Positions 1 to 5,424 of a stretch of DNA of 5,424 nt are shown here, in pieces; position 1 is the stretch's first letter; each line of letters starts with the position of its first letter. The stretch is from Campylobacterota bacterium (GTDB lineage Bacteria; Campylobacterota; Campylobacteria; Campylobacterales; Sulfurovaceae): NCBI GenBank assembly GCA_013153825.1, contig JAADDP010000003.1, positions 1 to 5,424 on the forward strand. The letters are read 5' to 3'. The notes under the pieces were generated by a model, which was given only the letters and a program-made list of their open reading frames with translations, searched no databases and was not told the DNA's origin. A program made the position numbers and the translations under genes.

Positions 1-109
1 CCCAACAGCATTTATAATCCAAAACTTCACCCAACCAAGAGAGATTCTATTGGGGATGTTTTCAAAATATGTGAAATTGGCAGAAAAGGAGCTTGAGAGT
101 CTAAATTAG
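1..109 (+). CDS. C-terminal fragment of an unidentified plus-strand gene (5' end outside the window)
   Basis: Reading from base 2 in frame, 35 codons are open and end at a TAG at 107-109. The predicted tail contains TQPREILLGMFSKYVKLAEK and finishes in ELESLN, which looks like a charged amphipathic C-terminal helix. I do not recognise the family. It faces the T2SS operon and its last 9 bases overlap the end of the pseudopilin gene, whose stop codon lies at 101-103 on the other strand. The opposite strand is also open over 1-99 in one frame, but it has no convincing start and reads as an implausible aromatic-rich peptide, so I prefer the plus-strand reading. The fragment is short and chance openness cannot be excluded. 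Confidence 0.5.
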   Translation, partial: PTAFIIQNFTQPREILLGMFSKYVKLAEKELESLN

Positions 110-694
110 AGGAGGGATATATGGGTCTCTCTTCTGCTTCTTTCCAAGCTCAGTCGGTTTAACAAGCTTTAGCTTCGGTCTAGGGGTGGGGATATTATTA
201 ACCATAAATGTCTGAGTCAAGTTTGGAAACTTTATGATGGCTAGAGCCTTTGTCTTCTTCCTATTGAGGTATATATTAAACTGCTCAACCCCCTTTGAGA
301 TGATATCTATCTCAACCCTATCCTCATACTTTAAAGGGATATCGTAATCGCCACCCTCGACCCTTATTAGAGTGTTATCCTCCTTATAGACTAACCATGC
401 CACCTTGGCACTAGATAGACCATATAGTGAGTTTCTGCTATTGAATATAGTGACCCTTGAGAATTTTCTATCTCTATCGCTACTTATGGAGATATTCCCA
501 TCGCTCATCAGAATATCCATATATAGAACCTTTGCACTATCAATCTCAATAGAGCTTCTCTCTAGATGCGAGAATAGATTTCTATTTGATGCTCTCAATA
601 TATCTACACTCCTATATAGAGCCATAAATACAATTGTCAATAGTGTAATTGAGATTAATACCTCAACTAATGTGAATGCCCCTCTTCTACCCAA
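101..694 (-). CDS. gspJ: Minor pseudopilin, GspJ-like, with prepilin-type N-terminal cleavage/methylation motif
   Basis: This 197-residue protein begins with a very short basic leader (MGRRGA) followed by FTLVEVLIS and a hydrophobic stretch to about residue 27, the class III signal and N-terminal helix of type IV pilin-like proteins. It should be processed by a prepilin peptidase and inserted in the inner membrane. Glu11 is the conserved acidic residue. It falls at mature position +5 only if cleavage follows Ala6, or at +6 if it follows Gly5. The globular part, including VAWLVYKEDNTLIRVEG (98-114), resembles the beta-rich GspJ/PulJ pattern, and the length of about 200 residues fits GspJ better than GspH or GspI. 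This assignment is by eye. Residues 167-197 form a Pro/Lys-rich tail. The start is a TTG, because no ATG or GTG occurs in this frame after the in-frame TAG at 721-719. It lies 2 bp after the gspE stop and is preceded by GGAA with an 8-nt spacer. It is the last gene of the operon. Confidence 0.8.
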   Translation of the reverse strand: MGRRGAFTLVEVLISITLLTIVFMALYRSVDILRASNRNLFSHLERSSIEIDSAKVLYMDILMSDGNISISSDRDRKFSRVTIFNSRNSLYGLSSAKVAWLVYKEDNTLIRVEGGDYDIPLKYEDRVEIDIISKGVEQFNIYLNRKKTKALAIIKFPNLTQTFMVNNIPTPRPKLKLVKPTELGKKQKRDPYIPPLI

Positions 695-696
695 AG

Positions 697-2223
697 CTAA
701 TCTTCCATAATTCCAATTCTAATAGCCTCCTCATAGGAGGTATCACCGGCAATTAACATCTCTCTCAACCTATCGGCTATAGTTAACATACCCCTCTTCT
801 TAAGCTCTACTCTAATCTGATGGTCATTATACCCCTCTTTCATCATCATCTTAACATCATCATCCATTATAAATAGCTCTCCAACTGCTCTTCTCCCTCT
901 ATAACCTGTATAGTCACACTCCTTACAGCCATTAGCTTTATAGTAGATGTGACCCTCTGGTAGCTTCAAATCATCTAAGATAACCCTTGGTAACTCAGTT
1001 GGTGCCTTACATGTTGGGCAGAGTTGTCGAGTAAGCCTCTGAGCTAAAACTCCTAGAAGAGTAGATGATATGAGAAACTCCTCTATACCCATATCCATTA
1101 AACGGCTCAATGCAGATGTGGCATCATTTGTGTGGAGTGTCGATAACATTAGGTGACCCGTTAGAGCTGAACGGAGAGCAATATCTGCAGTCTCACTATC
1201 CCTAATCTCACCAACCATAATTATATCTGGATCCTGTCTAAGGATTGAACGGAGACCAGCTGCAAATGTCAAACCGACCTTTGGATTGACCTGTATCTGG
1301 TTTACATTCTCGGCATTATACTCAACTGGATCCTCTACCGTAATGATATTCTTATCTGGTGTAGCTATATGTTGAAGACATGCGTGGAGAGTTGTAGATT
1401 TACCACTACCTGTAGGCCCAGTTACGAGAATCATACCGTGTGGGTGTGTTAGAAGCCTATTTAGATTTTCAGTTAAATCCTCAGGGAAGCCTAGACTCTT
1501 CAGAGTTGGGATATGTTCACTCTGCATCAACATTCTCATTACAACCCTCTCACCATAATAGGTGGGTAGTACAGAGACCCTAATATCTAAACTCTTCCCT
1601 GCAATTGTAACCTGTGTTCTCCCATCTTGAGGTACTCTCTTCTCAGATATATCTAGATTTGAGATAACCTTTATTCTGGAGATGACCAATCCCGTTATGT
1701 TCTTATCTATATCTAAATGCTTCTTTAAAGCTCCATCAATTCGCAATCTAACCTCACCCTTCTTCTCAAGAGTCTCTATATGTATATCACTAGCACCTCT
1801 CTTAATAGCCTGAAAAAATAGGGAATTTACAAGCTTTACAACAGGTGCAGACTCCTCATTGGATAGTAAATCTTGGGAGTTTCTAATGAAGTCCAGTAGG
1901 TCAGACTCAACCTCGATTATATCATCTCCACTCTCTGTGGCAATCGAGTCAAAATCACTACTTGTCTTTATCTCAAGAAACTTATTCTTGAGCCTCTCAA
2001 AGCTATCTATATCAACCTCTATTATGGGGAGTTTAACATCTAATCTACTTAGATGATTTAATGCCATAGCTAGATAGTCTCTAGTGACGATACTACACTT
2101 CTGCTCTCTTATTGAGGCAAATAGTAGATTGTGCCTCATCGCCAATGCGTTATCTATCTCATCACTCCAGAATGGCTCTAGGTCTAGATTTTCAAGTAGA
2201 GGGAGTCTCAAAAAGTTTGCCAT
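697..2223 (-). CDS. gspE: T2SS assembly ATPase GspE
   Basis: This is a cytoplasmic secretion ATPase of the GspE/PulE branch of the type II/IV secretion family. It hydrolyses ATP to drive pseudopilus assembly, normally as a hexamer docked on GspL and GspF. At 508 residues it has the usual family length. The N-terminal N1E region includes NALAMRHNLLFA (25-36). The N2E domain carries ASDIHIE (144-150) and RVPQDGR (196-202). The ATPase core has Walker A GPTGSGKST (269-277), the Asp box around IITVEDPVEY (293-302), Walker B around DPDIIMVGEIRD (331-342), and the His box ending STLHTND (360-366). A tetracysteine zinc module is intact (Cys402, Cys405, Cys433, Cys436), typical of GspE and PilB. No catalytic residue appears to be missing. 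The ATG directly follows the gspD TAG, so translation is probably coupled. PilB or a competence ATPase is an alternative, but the flanking gspC and gspD favour T2SS. Confidence 0.96.
   Translation of the reverse strand: MANFLRLPLLENLDLEPFWSDEIDNALAMRHNLLFASIREQKCSIVTRDYLAMALNHLSRLDVKLPIIEVDIDSFERLKNKFLEIKTSSDFDSIATESGDDIIEVESDLLDFIRNSQDLLSNEESAPVVKLVNSLFFQAIKRGASDIHIETLEKKGEVRLRIDGALKKHLDIDKNITGLVISRIKVISNLDISEKRVPQDGRTQVTIAGKSLDIRVSVLPTYYGERVVMRMLMQSEHIPTLKSLGFPEDLTENLNRLLTHPHGMILVTGPTGSGKSTTLHACLQHIATPDKNIITVEDPVEYNAENVNQIQVNPKVGLTFAAGLRSILRQDPDIIMVGEIRDSETADIALRSALTGHLMLSTLHTNDATSALSRLMDMGIEEFLISSTLLGVLAQRLTRQLCPTCKAPTELPRVILDDLKLPEGHIYYKANGCKECDYTGYRGRRAVGELFIMDDDVKMMMKEGYNDHQIRVELKKRGMLTIADRLREMLIAGDTSYEEAIRIGIMED
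703..706 (-). promoter_or_regulatory. Weak ribosome binding site for the TTG start of the pseudopilin
   Basis: GGAA lies 8 nt before the TTG at 694, within the last codons of gspE. The weak site and the TTG codon together suggest that the pseudopilin is translated less than gspE or depends on coupling to it, which would suit a low-copy minor pseudopilin. Confidence 0.45.
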
Positions 2224-4440
2224 CTAATATATAACCTCCTCAAAACCTGTCTCTGGATTAATCTCAGTATCTATAGAGTTTAAATCTATCTCTCTGCTAG
2301 GTCTCTCAAGTGTCTCTAACACAGACTCGCTTCTGATACCACTCCCCTCTCCTATCTCAATATCTGTGGCACTATCAAGTATATAGTTCTCACTATCGAC
2401 ACCACTATACCCCTTTGCCCTAAGAAGAGGTTTTGTAGAGAATGTTACATGCGTCTTCTCATCAATAATCCCCAATCTTCTCTTCTCAAGCTCATTTAAG
2501 ACAATCTTATTAAACTTCTCCTGAATGGAGTCCAGCTCCTCAAGATTTTTTCTCAATGTAACTAAATCTGAACTCTTCTCTACAATATATGGTGTCAGAT
2601 AGATGACAACATTTGTCTTCTCCTGCTCCTTAGCCTCAGACCTAAAGAGTTGACCTATAATTGGAATATCACCCAATATTGGAACTTTCGTGTAGCTCTT
2701 ACCAGTGGCAGTTCTAATTAAACCCCCTAAAATTATGGTCTCTGCATTATTTACGATAGCATTTGTCTTTACCGTCCTCTTGATTGTGGTTGGTCTATCT
2801 GTAGATGCACCAGAACCCTGCTCAATATCCTCAATCTTTGTCTCAACCTCAAGTGAGACCTTATTATTGCTTGAGAGTCTAGGCTTAACCTTTAGAGTTA
2901 TACCTATATCCTCTCTACTGTATGTGTTTATTATATTAGAGTTACCCTGCGTACTCTGTTGGGAGTTCTTTAGAAATGATTTGGTCTTACCGACATATAT
3001 AGTTGACTCTTTATTATTTGTACAGAGTATAGATGGCTCTGATAGAACCTGTGCAGCTCCATTCTGCTTTAACAAATCTAGCTGTAGCCCTATAGAGAAT
3101 ATCTGCTTAATACCCTCCTCAAATGAGAAGTTACTCGTTGTCTCCGTACCTATCGGGTTCCCATCACTATTATATATGGTTCTTGTACTACCCTGATTTA
3201 GAAATCCCATAAGCTCAGATGATATCTCTAGAGGTTCAGCCCCAGAACTTGCAAGTATTGAGAATAGCCCCTTAGATGTTATTGCCGAGCCGTTGAGTCC
3301 ATACTTAACACCTATTCTACTGGCTAGGTTGGTATTGACCTCAACAATCTTAGCCTTGATATAGACCTGTGGCTTCTCAATATCCAATACTCTAATTGTC
3401 TCCTTTATATTCTTTATCTGAGCAGTATTTGCCAACACAATCAGTGCATTTCTCTCTAAGTCACTCGCTATTACAGCCTTCTTAATCTTTCTCTTTTTGG
3501 TTGGAACTGCCCTTGGAGTTCTAGGTACTGCACTCTTTGCACCCTTGGAGACTGCATTAATTGTACCCATAGATACATTGTCCGTCATCTGAGGGAGTAT
3601 CTTACTCAATATCTTCTCCATATCCTCAACATTTGAGTTCTTAAGAGGAATAACATACATTCTCTGCATATCCTCATCCTCTCCACGAACATCCATCTCT
3701 CTAACATACTCCTCCAACCTACTGACATTATCTCTACTACCTATTAATATAATTGAGTTACTAGCCTCATCTTTCATAACCGTAACTCTCTGGCTAGGAA
3801 TATCTTGTGGAAATAGTGTTCTAGCCATTGTCTGAATATTTAGGAATATATTCTTAACATAGGCATTCCGAAGAGGGACAACCTTTGTCAACTTATTGTC
3901 ACTATTCTCTATCGTATCTATCAACTGCTTAATAGCCTTTAGAGTTCTTGGAAATGCTGTAACTGCCAATAGATTATCACTCTTAAATGAGATAACCTTG
4001 GCACTCTTAGGGAGCAGAGACTTTATCTTGGTTCTCATCACACCAGCATTTGCTCTATTGAGCTTAAATATGACCGTCTGCATCGTCCCCTCATCAGATT
4101 GAACCCTATTCCTCTTAATTGGTAACCCCTTACCTGGAGCCTCCGTACTCCTTATAACCTCATAGTAGTCCCCCTGATTTATCATCGTGAGCTTTTTAGT
4201 CTCAAGAATAGCATTCAGTAGGGGTATAAGGTCATCATTATCCAACTTATTATTATTCAGATAGAATGATATCTTGCCCTTAACATCTTCACTAACAAGA
4301 ATATTCTTCTTTGTCAACTTTCCAACCATCTCAATAAACTTCTTAATCTCCATTCCACCTATATTTATATTAAGCTGACCAGAGTTTCCCAATAGTGTAA
4401 ATATCAACACCACCATAACAAATCTACTAATATATCTCAT
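2224..4440 (-). CDS. gspD: T2SS outer-membrane secretin GspD
   Basis: GspD oligomerises in the outer membrane and forms the exit channel for folded substrates. I place the start at the ATG at 4440, giving 738 residues. It has GGAG with a 7-nt spacer and opens a clean signal peptide (MRYISRFVMVVLIFTLLG). An in-frame TTG at 4473 is open but lacks a good ribosome binding site. Approximate domains are N0 (22-100), N1 (120-182), N2 (184-253), N3 (259-358) and the secretin core (358-622). The core includes GAAQVLSEPSIL (461-472) and the signature VPILGDIPIIGQLFRS (586-601), then TNVVIYLTPYIV (609-620). N3 carries a basic insert, and about 115 residues follow the secretin core; both are listed separately. 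There is no lipobox. The gene overlaps the gspC end by 14 bp. Having four periplasmic N domains makes it larger than competence secretins of the CtsD type and supports a T2SS assignment. Confidence 0.95.
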   Translation of the reverse strand: MRYISRFVMVVLIFTLLGNSGQLNINIGGMEIKKFIEMVGKLTKKNILVSEDVKGKISFYLNNNKLDNDDLIPLLNAILETKKLTMINQGDYYEVIRSTEAPGKGLPIKRNRVQSDEGTMQTVIFKLNRANAGVMRTKIKSLLPKSAKVISFKSDNLLAVTAFPRTLKAIKQLIDTIENSDNKLTKVVPLRNAYVKNIFLNIQTMARTLFPQDIPSQRVTVMKDEASNSIILIGSRDNVSRLEEYVREMDVRGEDEDMQRMYVIPLKNSNVEDMEKILSKILPQMTDNVSMGTINAVSKGAKSAVPRTPRAVPTKKRKIKKAVIASDLERNALIVLANTAQIKNIKETIRVLDIEKPQVYIKAKIVEVNTNLASRIGVKYGLNGSAITSKGLFSILASSGAEPLEISSELMGFLNQGSTRTIYNSDGNPIGTETTSNFSFEEGIKQIFSIGLQLDLLKQNGAAQVLSEPSILCTNNKESTIYVGKTKSFLKNSQQSTQGNSNIINTYSREDIGITLKVKPRLSSNNKVSLEVETKIEDIEQGSGASTDRPTTIKRTVKTNAIVNNAETIILGGLIRTATGKSYTKVPILGDIPIIGQLFRSEAKEQEKTNVVIYLTPYIVEKSSDLVTLRKNLEELDSIQEKFNKIVLNELEKRRLGIIDEKTHVTFSTKPLLRAKGYSGVDSENYILDSATDIEIGEGSGIRSESVLETLERPSREIDLNSIDTEINPETGFEEVIY
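2233..2240 (-). promoter_or_regulatory. Strong ribosome binding site for gspE
   Basis: AGGAGGTT, an essentially full anti-Shine-Dalgarno match, lies within the last codons of gspD. It is 9 nt from the gspE ATG measured from the end of the 8-mer, and 11 nt measured from AGGAGG. It is the best Shine-Dalgarno sequence in the window and should allow efficient reinitiation after the abutting gspD stop. Confidence 0.75.
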
Positions 4441-5287
4441 ACTCCAACTCCATCTCTTGATTATTTCTCTCAACAGTTATCACTAAATCATCCATATCAT
4501 CAATCTTTGTATAGATATTTAGTGCCGTATTGTAGTTATTTAAATCTCTTCCATTAATCGACTTCAGAATATCACCCCTCTTTAGACCGAGCTTCTCAAA
4601 TACGCTACCTTTTTTAACAAAATTGACCTTGAAGCCATCAAGCTTACCACCACTCTTATGCTCCTCTATTCCGATATTCTTCCATATCTTATCTACATCA
4701 TTAGTATAAGAGGATAGTAACTTCCTCTCTATCTTAGCTCCACTATCGCTAACCTCTATCCCTTTAATGGTATCTTGGGACTCTCCACCCCTACCATTAA
4801 CCCTCTTTTCCGAACGATTAACCACACTATTTACGGCTCTACTTAGGGTAGTTGTTCCATGAATATTTAATGTGAACTCAACTCCACCCTTCTCAAATAC
4901 TGCACTTCTTCCACTTACCCTAATGAGCTTAAAACCATCAATAGACTCTCCGATAGATAGAATCTTACTATTTGCACCCCTCTTTACAGTCACAACGGCA
5001 TCACTATTCAGAGCCAATATCGCTAATAGTCTATAACCCTTCATGGAGACTCTAACTTTAGGTTTTGGGGTCGGCTTTGGAGTCGACCTCTTCTCAATAA
5101 GCTTTCCATCATATGCCAATTTACTACTATAAACTAGAGGCTCTACAACTCTATTCTCGATATGCTCAACCCCAGATGATGGGAGGTATAGATATGAGAG
5201 TATAAAATATACTATTTTTACAGATAGAGCTATAGATAGGATAGATATTAACCCCCCTACGAGGCTCTTATTAAAGACTCTTTTCAT
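4427..5287 (-). CDS. gspC: T2SS inner-membrane protein GspC (HR and PDZ domains)
   Basis: GspC is a bitopic inner-membrane protein that links the assembly platform to the GspD periplasmic gate and is implicated in substrate recognition. With the start at 5287 the protein has 286 residues: a short basic N-terminus (MKRVFNK), one membrane helix (about 8-35), a Pro/Lys-rich linker with TPKPTPKPK (69-77), a homology region (about 84-144, containing YRLLAILALNSDAVVTVKRG), a charged linker (about 145-194) and a C-terminal PDZ domain (about 195-284) with the characteristic GSVFEKLGLKRGDILKSING (227-246). I prefer this ATG over the in-frame ATG at 5305, because AAGGG lies 7 nt upstream of it, while the AGAGAGG before the 5305 ATG touches the codon with no spacer. 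It overlaps the upstream gene by 17 bp. Immediate linkage to gspD and gspE supports GspC over a generic PDZ protein. Confidence 0.88.
   Translation of the reverse strand: MKRVFNKSLVGGLISILSIALSVKIVYFILSYLYLPSSGVEHIENRVVEPLVYSSKLAYDGKLIEKRSTPKPTPKPKVRVSMKGYRLLAILALNSDAVVTVKRGANSKILSIGESIDGFKLIRVSGRSAVFEKGGVEFTLNIHGTTTLSRAVNSVVNRSEKRVNGRGGESQDTIKGIEVSDSGAKIERKLLSSYTNDVDKIWKNIGIEEHKSGGKLDGFKVNFVKKGSVFEKLGLKRGDILKSINGRDLNNYNTALNIYTKIDDMDDLVITVERNNQEMELEYEIY
4448..4451 (-). promoter_or_regulatory. Ribosome binding site deciding the gspD start
   Basis: GGAG lies 7 nt before the ATG at 4440, within the final codons of gspC. It supports this ATG over the upstream in-frame TTG at 4473, and the resulting protein begins with a normal signal peptide. 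Confidence 0.65.
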
Positions 5288-5424
5288 AGTATAACCCTTT
5301 TGCATCCTCTCTTAGCAATCTTCTAATATTTGGCATTAAATCTTTAGGGTTGTGAACCCTTATAAACAGCCTATTTGGATTAAAATATAATCCACCTCTA
5401 GCATCACCAAATGAGCTATTTAAC
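5271..5424 (-). CDS. 3' end of an unidentified gene upstream of gspC (5' end outside the window)
   Basis: Reading leftward from 5423, 50 codons are open and end in a TAA at 5273-5271. The other two minus-strand frames hit stops within the first three codons. The peptide contains GGLYFNPNRLFIRVHNPKDL and ends GLYYEKSL. It looks like natural protein sequence and has codon use like its neighbours (ATA, AGA, TTA). The gene runs into gspC with a 17-bp overlap in a different frame, so it is very probably in the same transcript. I do not recognise the family from this C-terminus. It could be another T2SS component or an unrelated leading gene of the operon. Confidence 0.75.
   Translation of the reverse strand, partial: LNSSFGDARGGLYFNPNRLFIRVHNPKDLMPNIRRLLREDAKGLYYEKSL
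5295..5299 (-). promoter_or_regulatory. Ribosome binding site deciding the gspC start
   Basis: AAGGG on the minus strand ends 7 nt before the ATG at 5287. It lies inside the coding sequence of the upstream gene and favours the 5287 start over the ATG at 5305, which lacks a spaced Shine-Dalgarno sequence. Confidence 0.65.

Noticed and set aside
1..99. Minus-strand open frame downstream of the pseudopilin, as a possible next operon gene
   Set aside because: It has no ATG, only a GTG near 30-28 without a ribosome binding site, and its peptide is less protein-like than the plus-strand reading of the same bases.
405..710. 101-residue plus-strand open frame
   Set aside because: It is antisense to the pseudopilin and the end of gspE, has low-complexity Leu/Ser/Ile composition, and no recognisable motif.
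1859..2056. 65-residue plus-strand open frame rich in Ser and Leu
   Set aside because: It is antisense to the well-supported N-terminal part of gspE.
2705..3196. 163-residue plus-strand open frame with hydrophobic segments
   Set aside because: It lies entirely antisense to the secretin core of gspD, where the minus-strand reading has strong family motifs. The hydrophobic look is what complementing charged codons produces, and no separate function is visible.
3896..4102. 68-residue plus-strand open frame
   Set aside because: It is antisense to the N1 and N2 domains of gspD and has no support of its own.
4441..4473. Extended gspD start at the TTG at 4473
   Set aside because: It would add 11 residues (MREIIKRWSWS) before the signal peptide and lacks a spaced Shine-Dalgarno sequence. 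The ATG at 4440 has both a site and a normal signal peptide.
5059..5085. Short imperfect tandem repeat encoding TPKPTPKPK in gspC
   Set aside because: It is only about two 12-bp units and is explained as a Pro/Lys linker in the protein, not as a mobile or regulatory repeat.

Overview
The window is almost entirely a tightly packed minus-strand operon for a type II secretion system (T2SS). Reading in the direction of transcription (right to left), it holds: the 3' end of an unidentified upstream gene (5424-5271), gspC (inner-membrane PDZ protein, 5287-4427), gspD (outer-membrane secretin, 4440-2224), gspE (cytoplasmic assembly ATPase, 2223-697) and a GspJ-like minor pseudopilin (694-101). A plus-strand gene fragment (1-109) appears to end against the operon's tail, so the last two stop regions overlap convergently.

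The genes are translationally linked. The upstream gene overlaps gspC by 17 bp, gspC overlaps gspD by 14 bp, the gspD stop directly abuts the gspE ATG, and only 2 bp separate gspE from the pseudopilin TTG start. There is no intergenic space for a promoter or terminator between genes, so the promoter must lie upstream of the window. No RNA genes, insertion sequences, CRISPR arrays or long repeats were seen, and no gene-free stretch exceeds a few bases.

Together the genes encode much of the spine of a T2SS. GspD forms the outer-membrane channel, GspC links it to the inner-membrane platform, GspE powers pseudopilus assembly, and the pseudopilin would sit at the pseudopilus tip. GspF, the major pseudopilin GspG, GspH/I/K, GspL, GspM and the prepilin peptidase are not in the window, so they must be encoded elsewhere (possibly upstream in the same operon) if the system is complete.

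The host is probably a Gram-negative bacterium, since it has a secretin. The AT-leaning composition, heavy use of ATA, AGA and CTA/TTA codons, and a pseudopilin cleavage region of the form (G)A-FTLVE would fit Campylobacterota (Sulfurimonas/Sulfurovum-like), but that is an inference without any search. The system is recognisable rather than new. The parts that deviate from textbook families are the basic insert in the secretin N3 domain, a roughly 115-residue tail after the secretin domain, and a Pro/Lys-rich tail on the pseudopilin.
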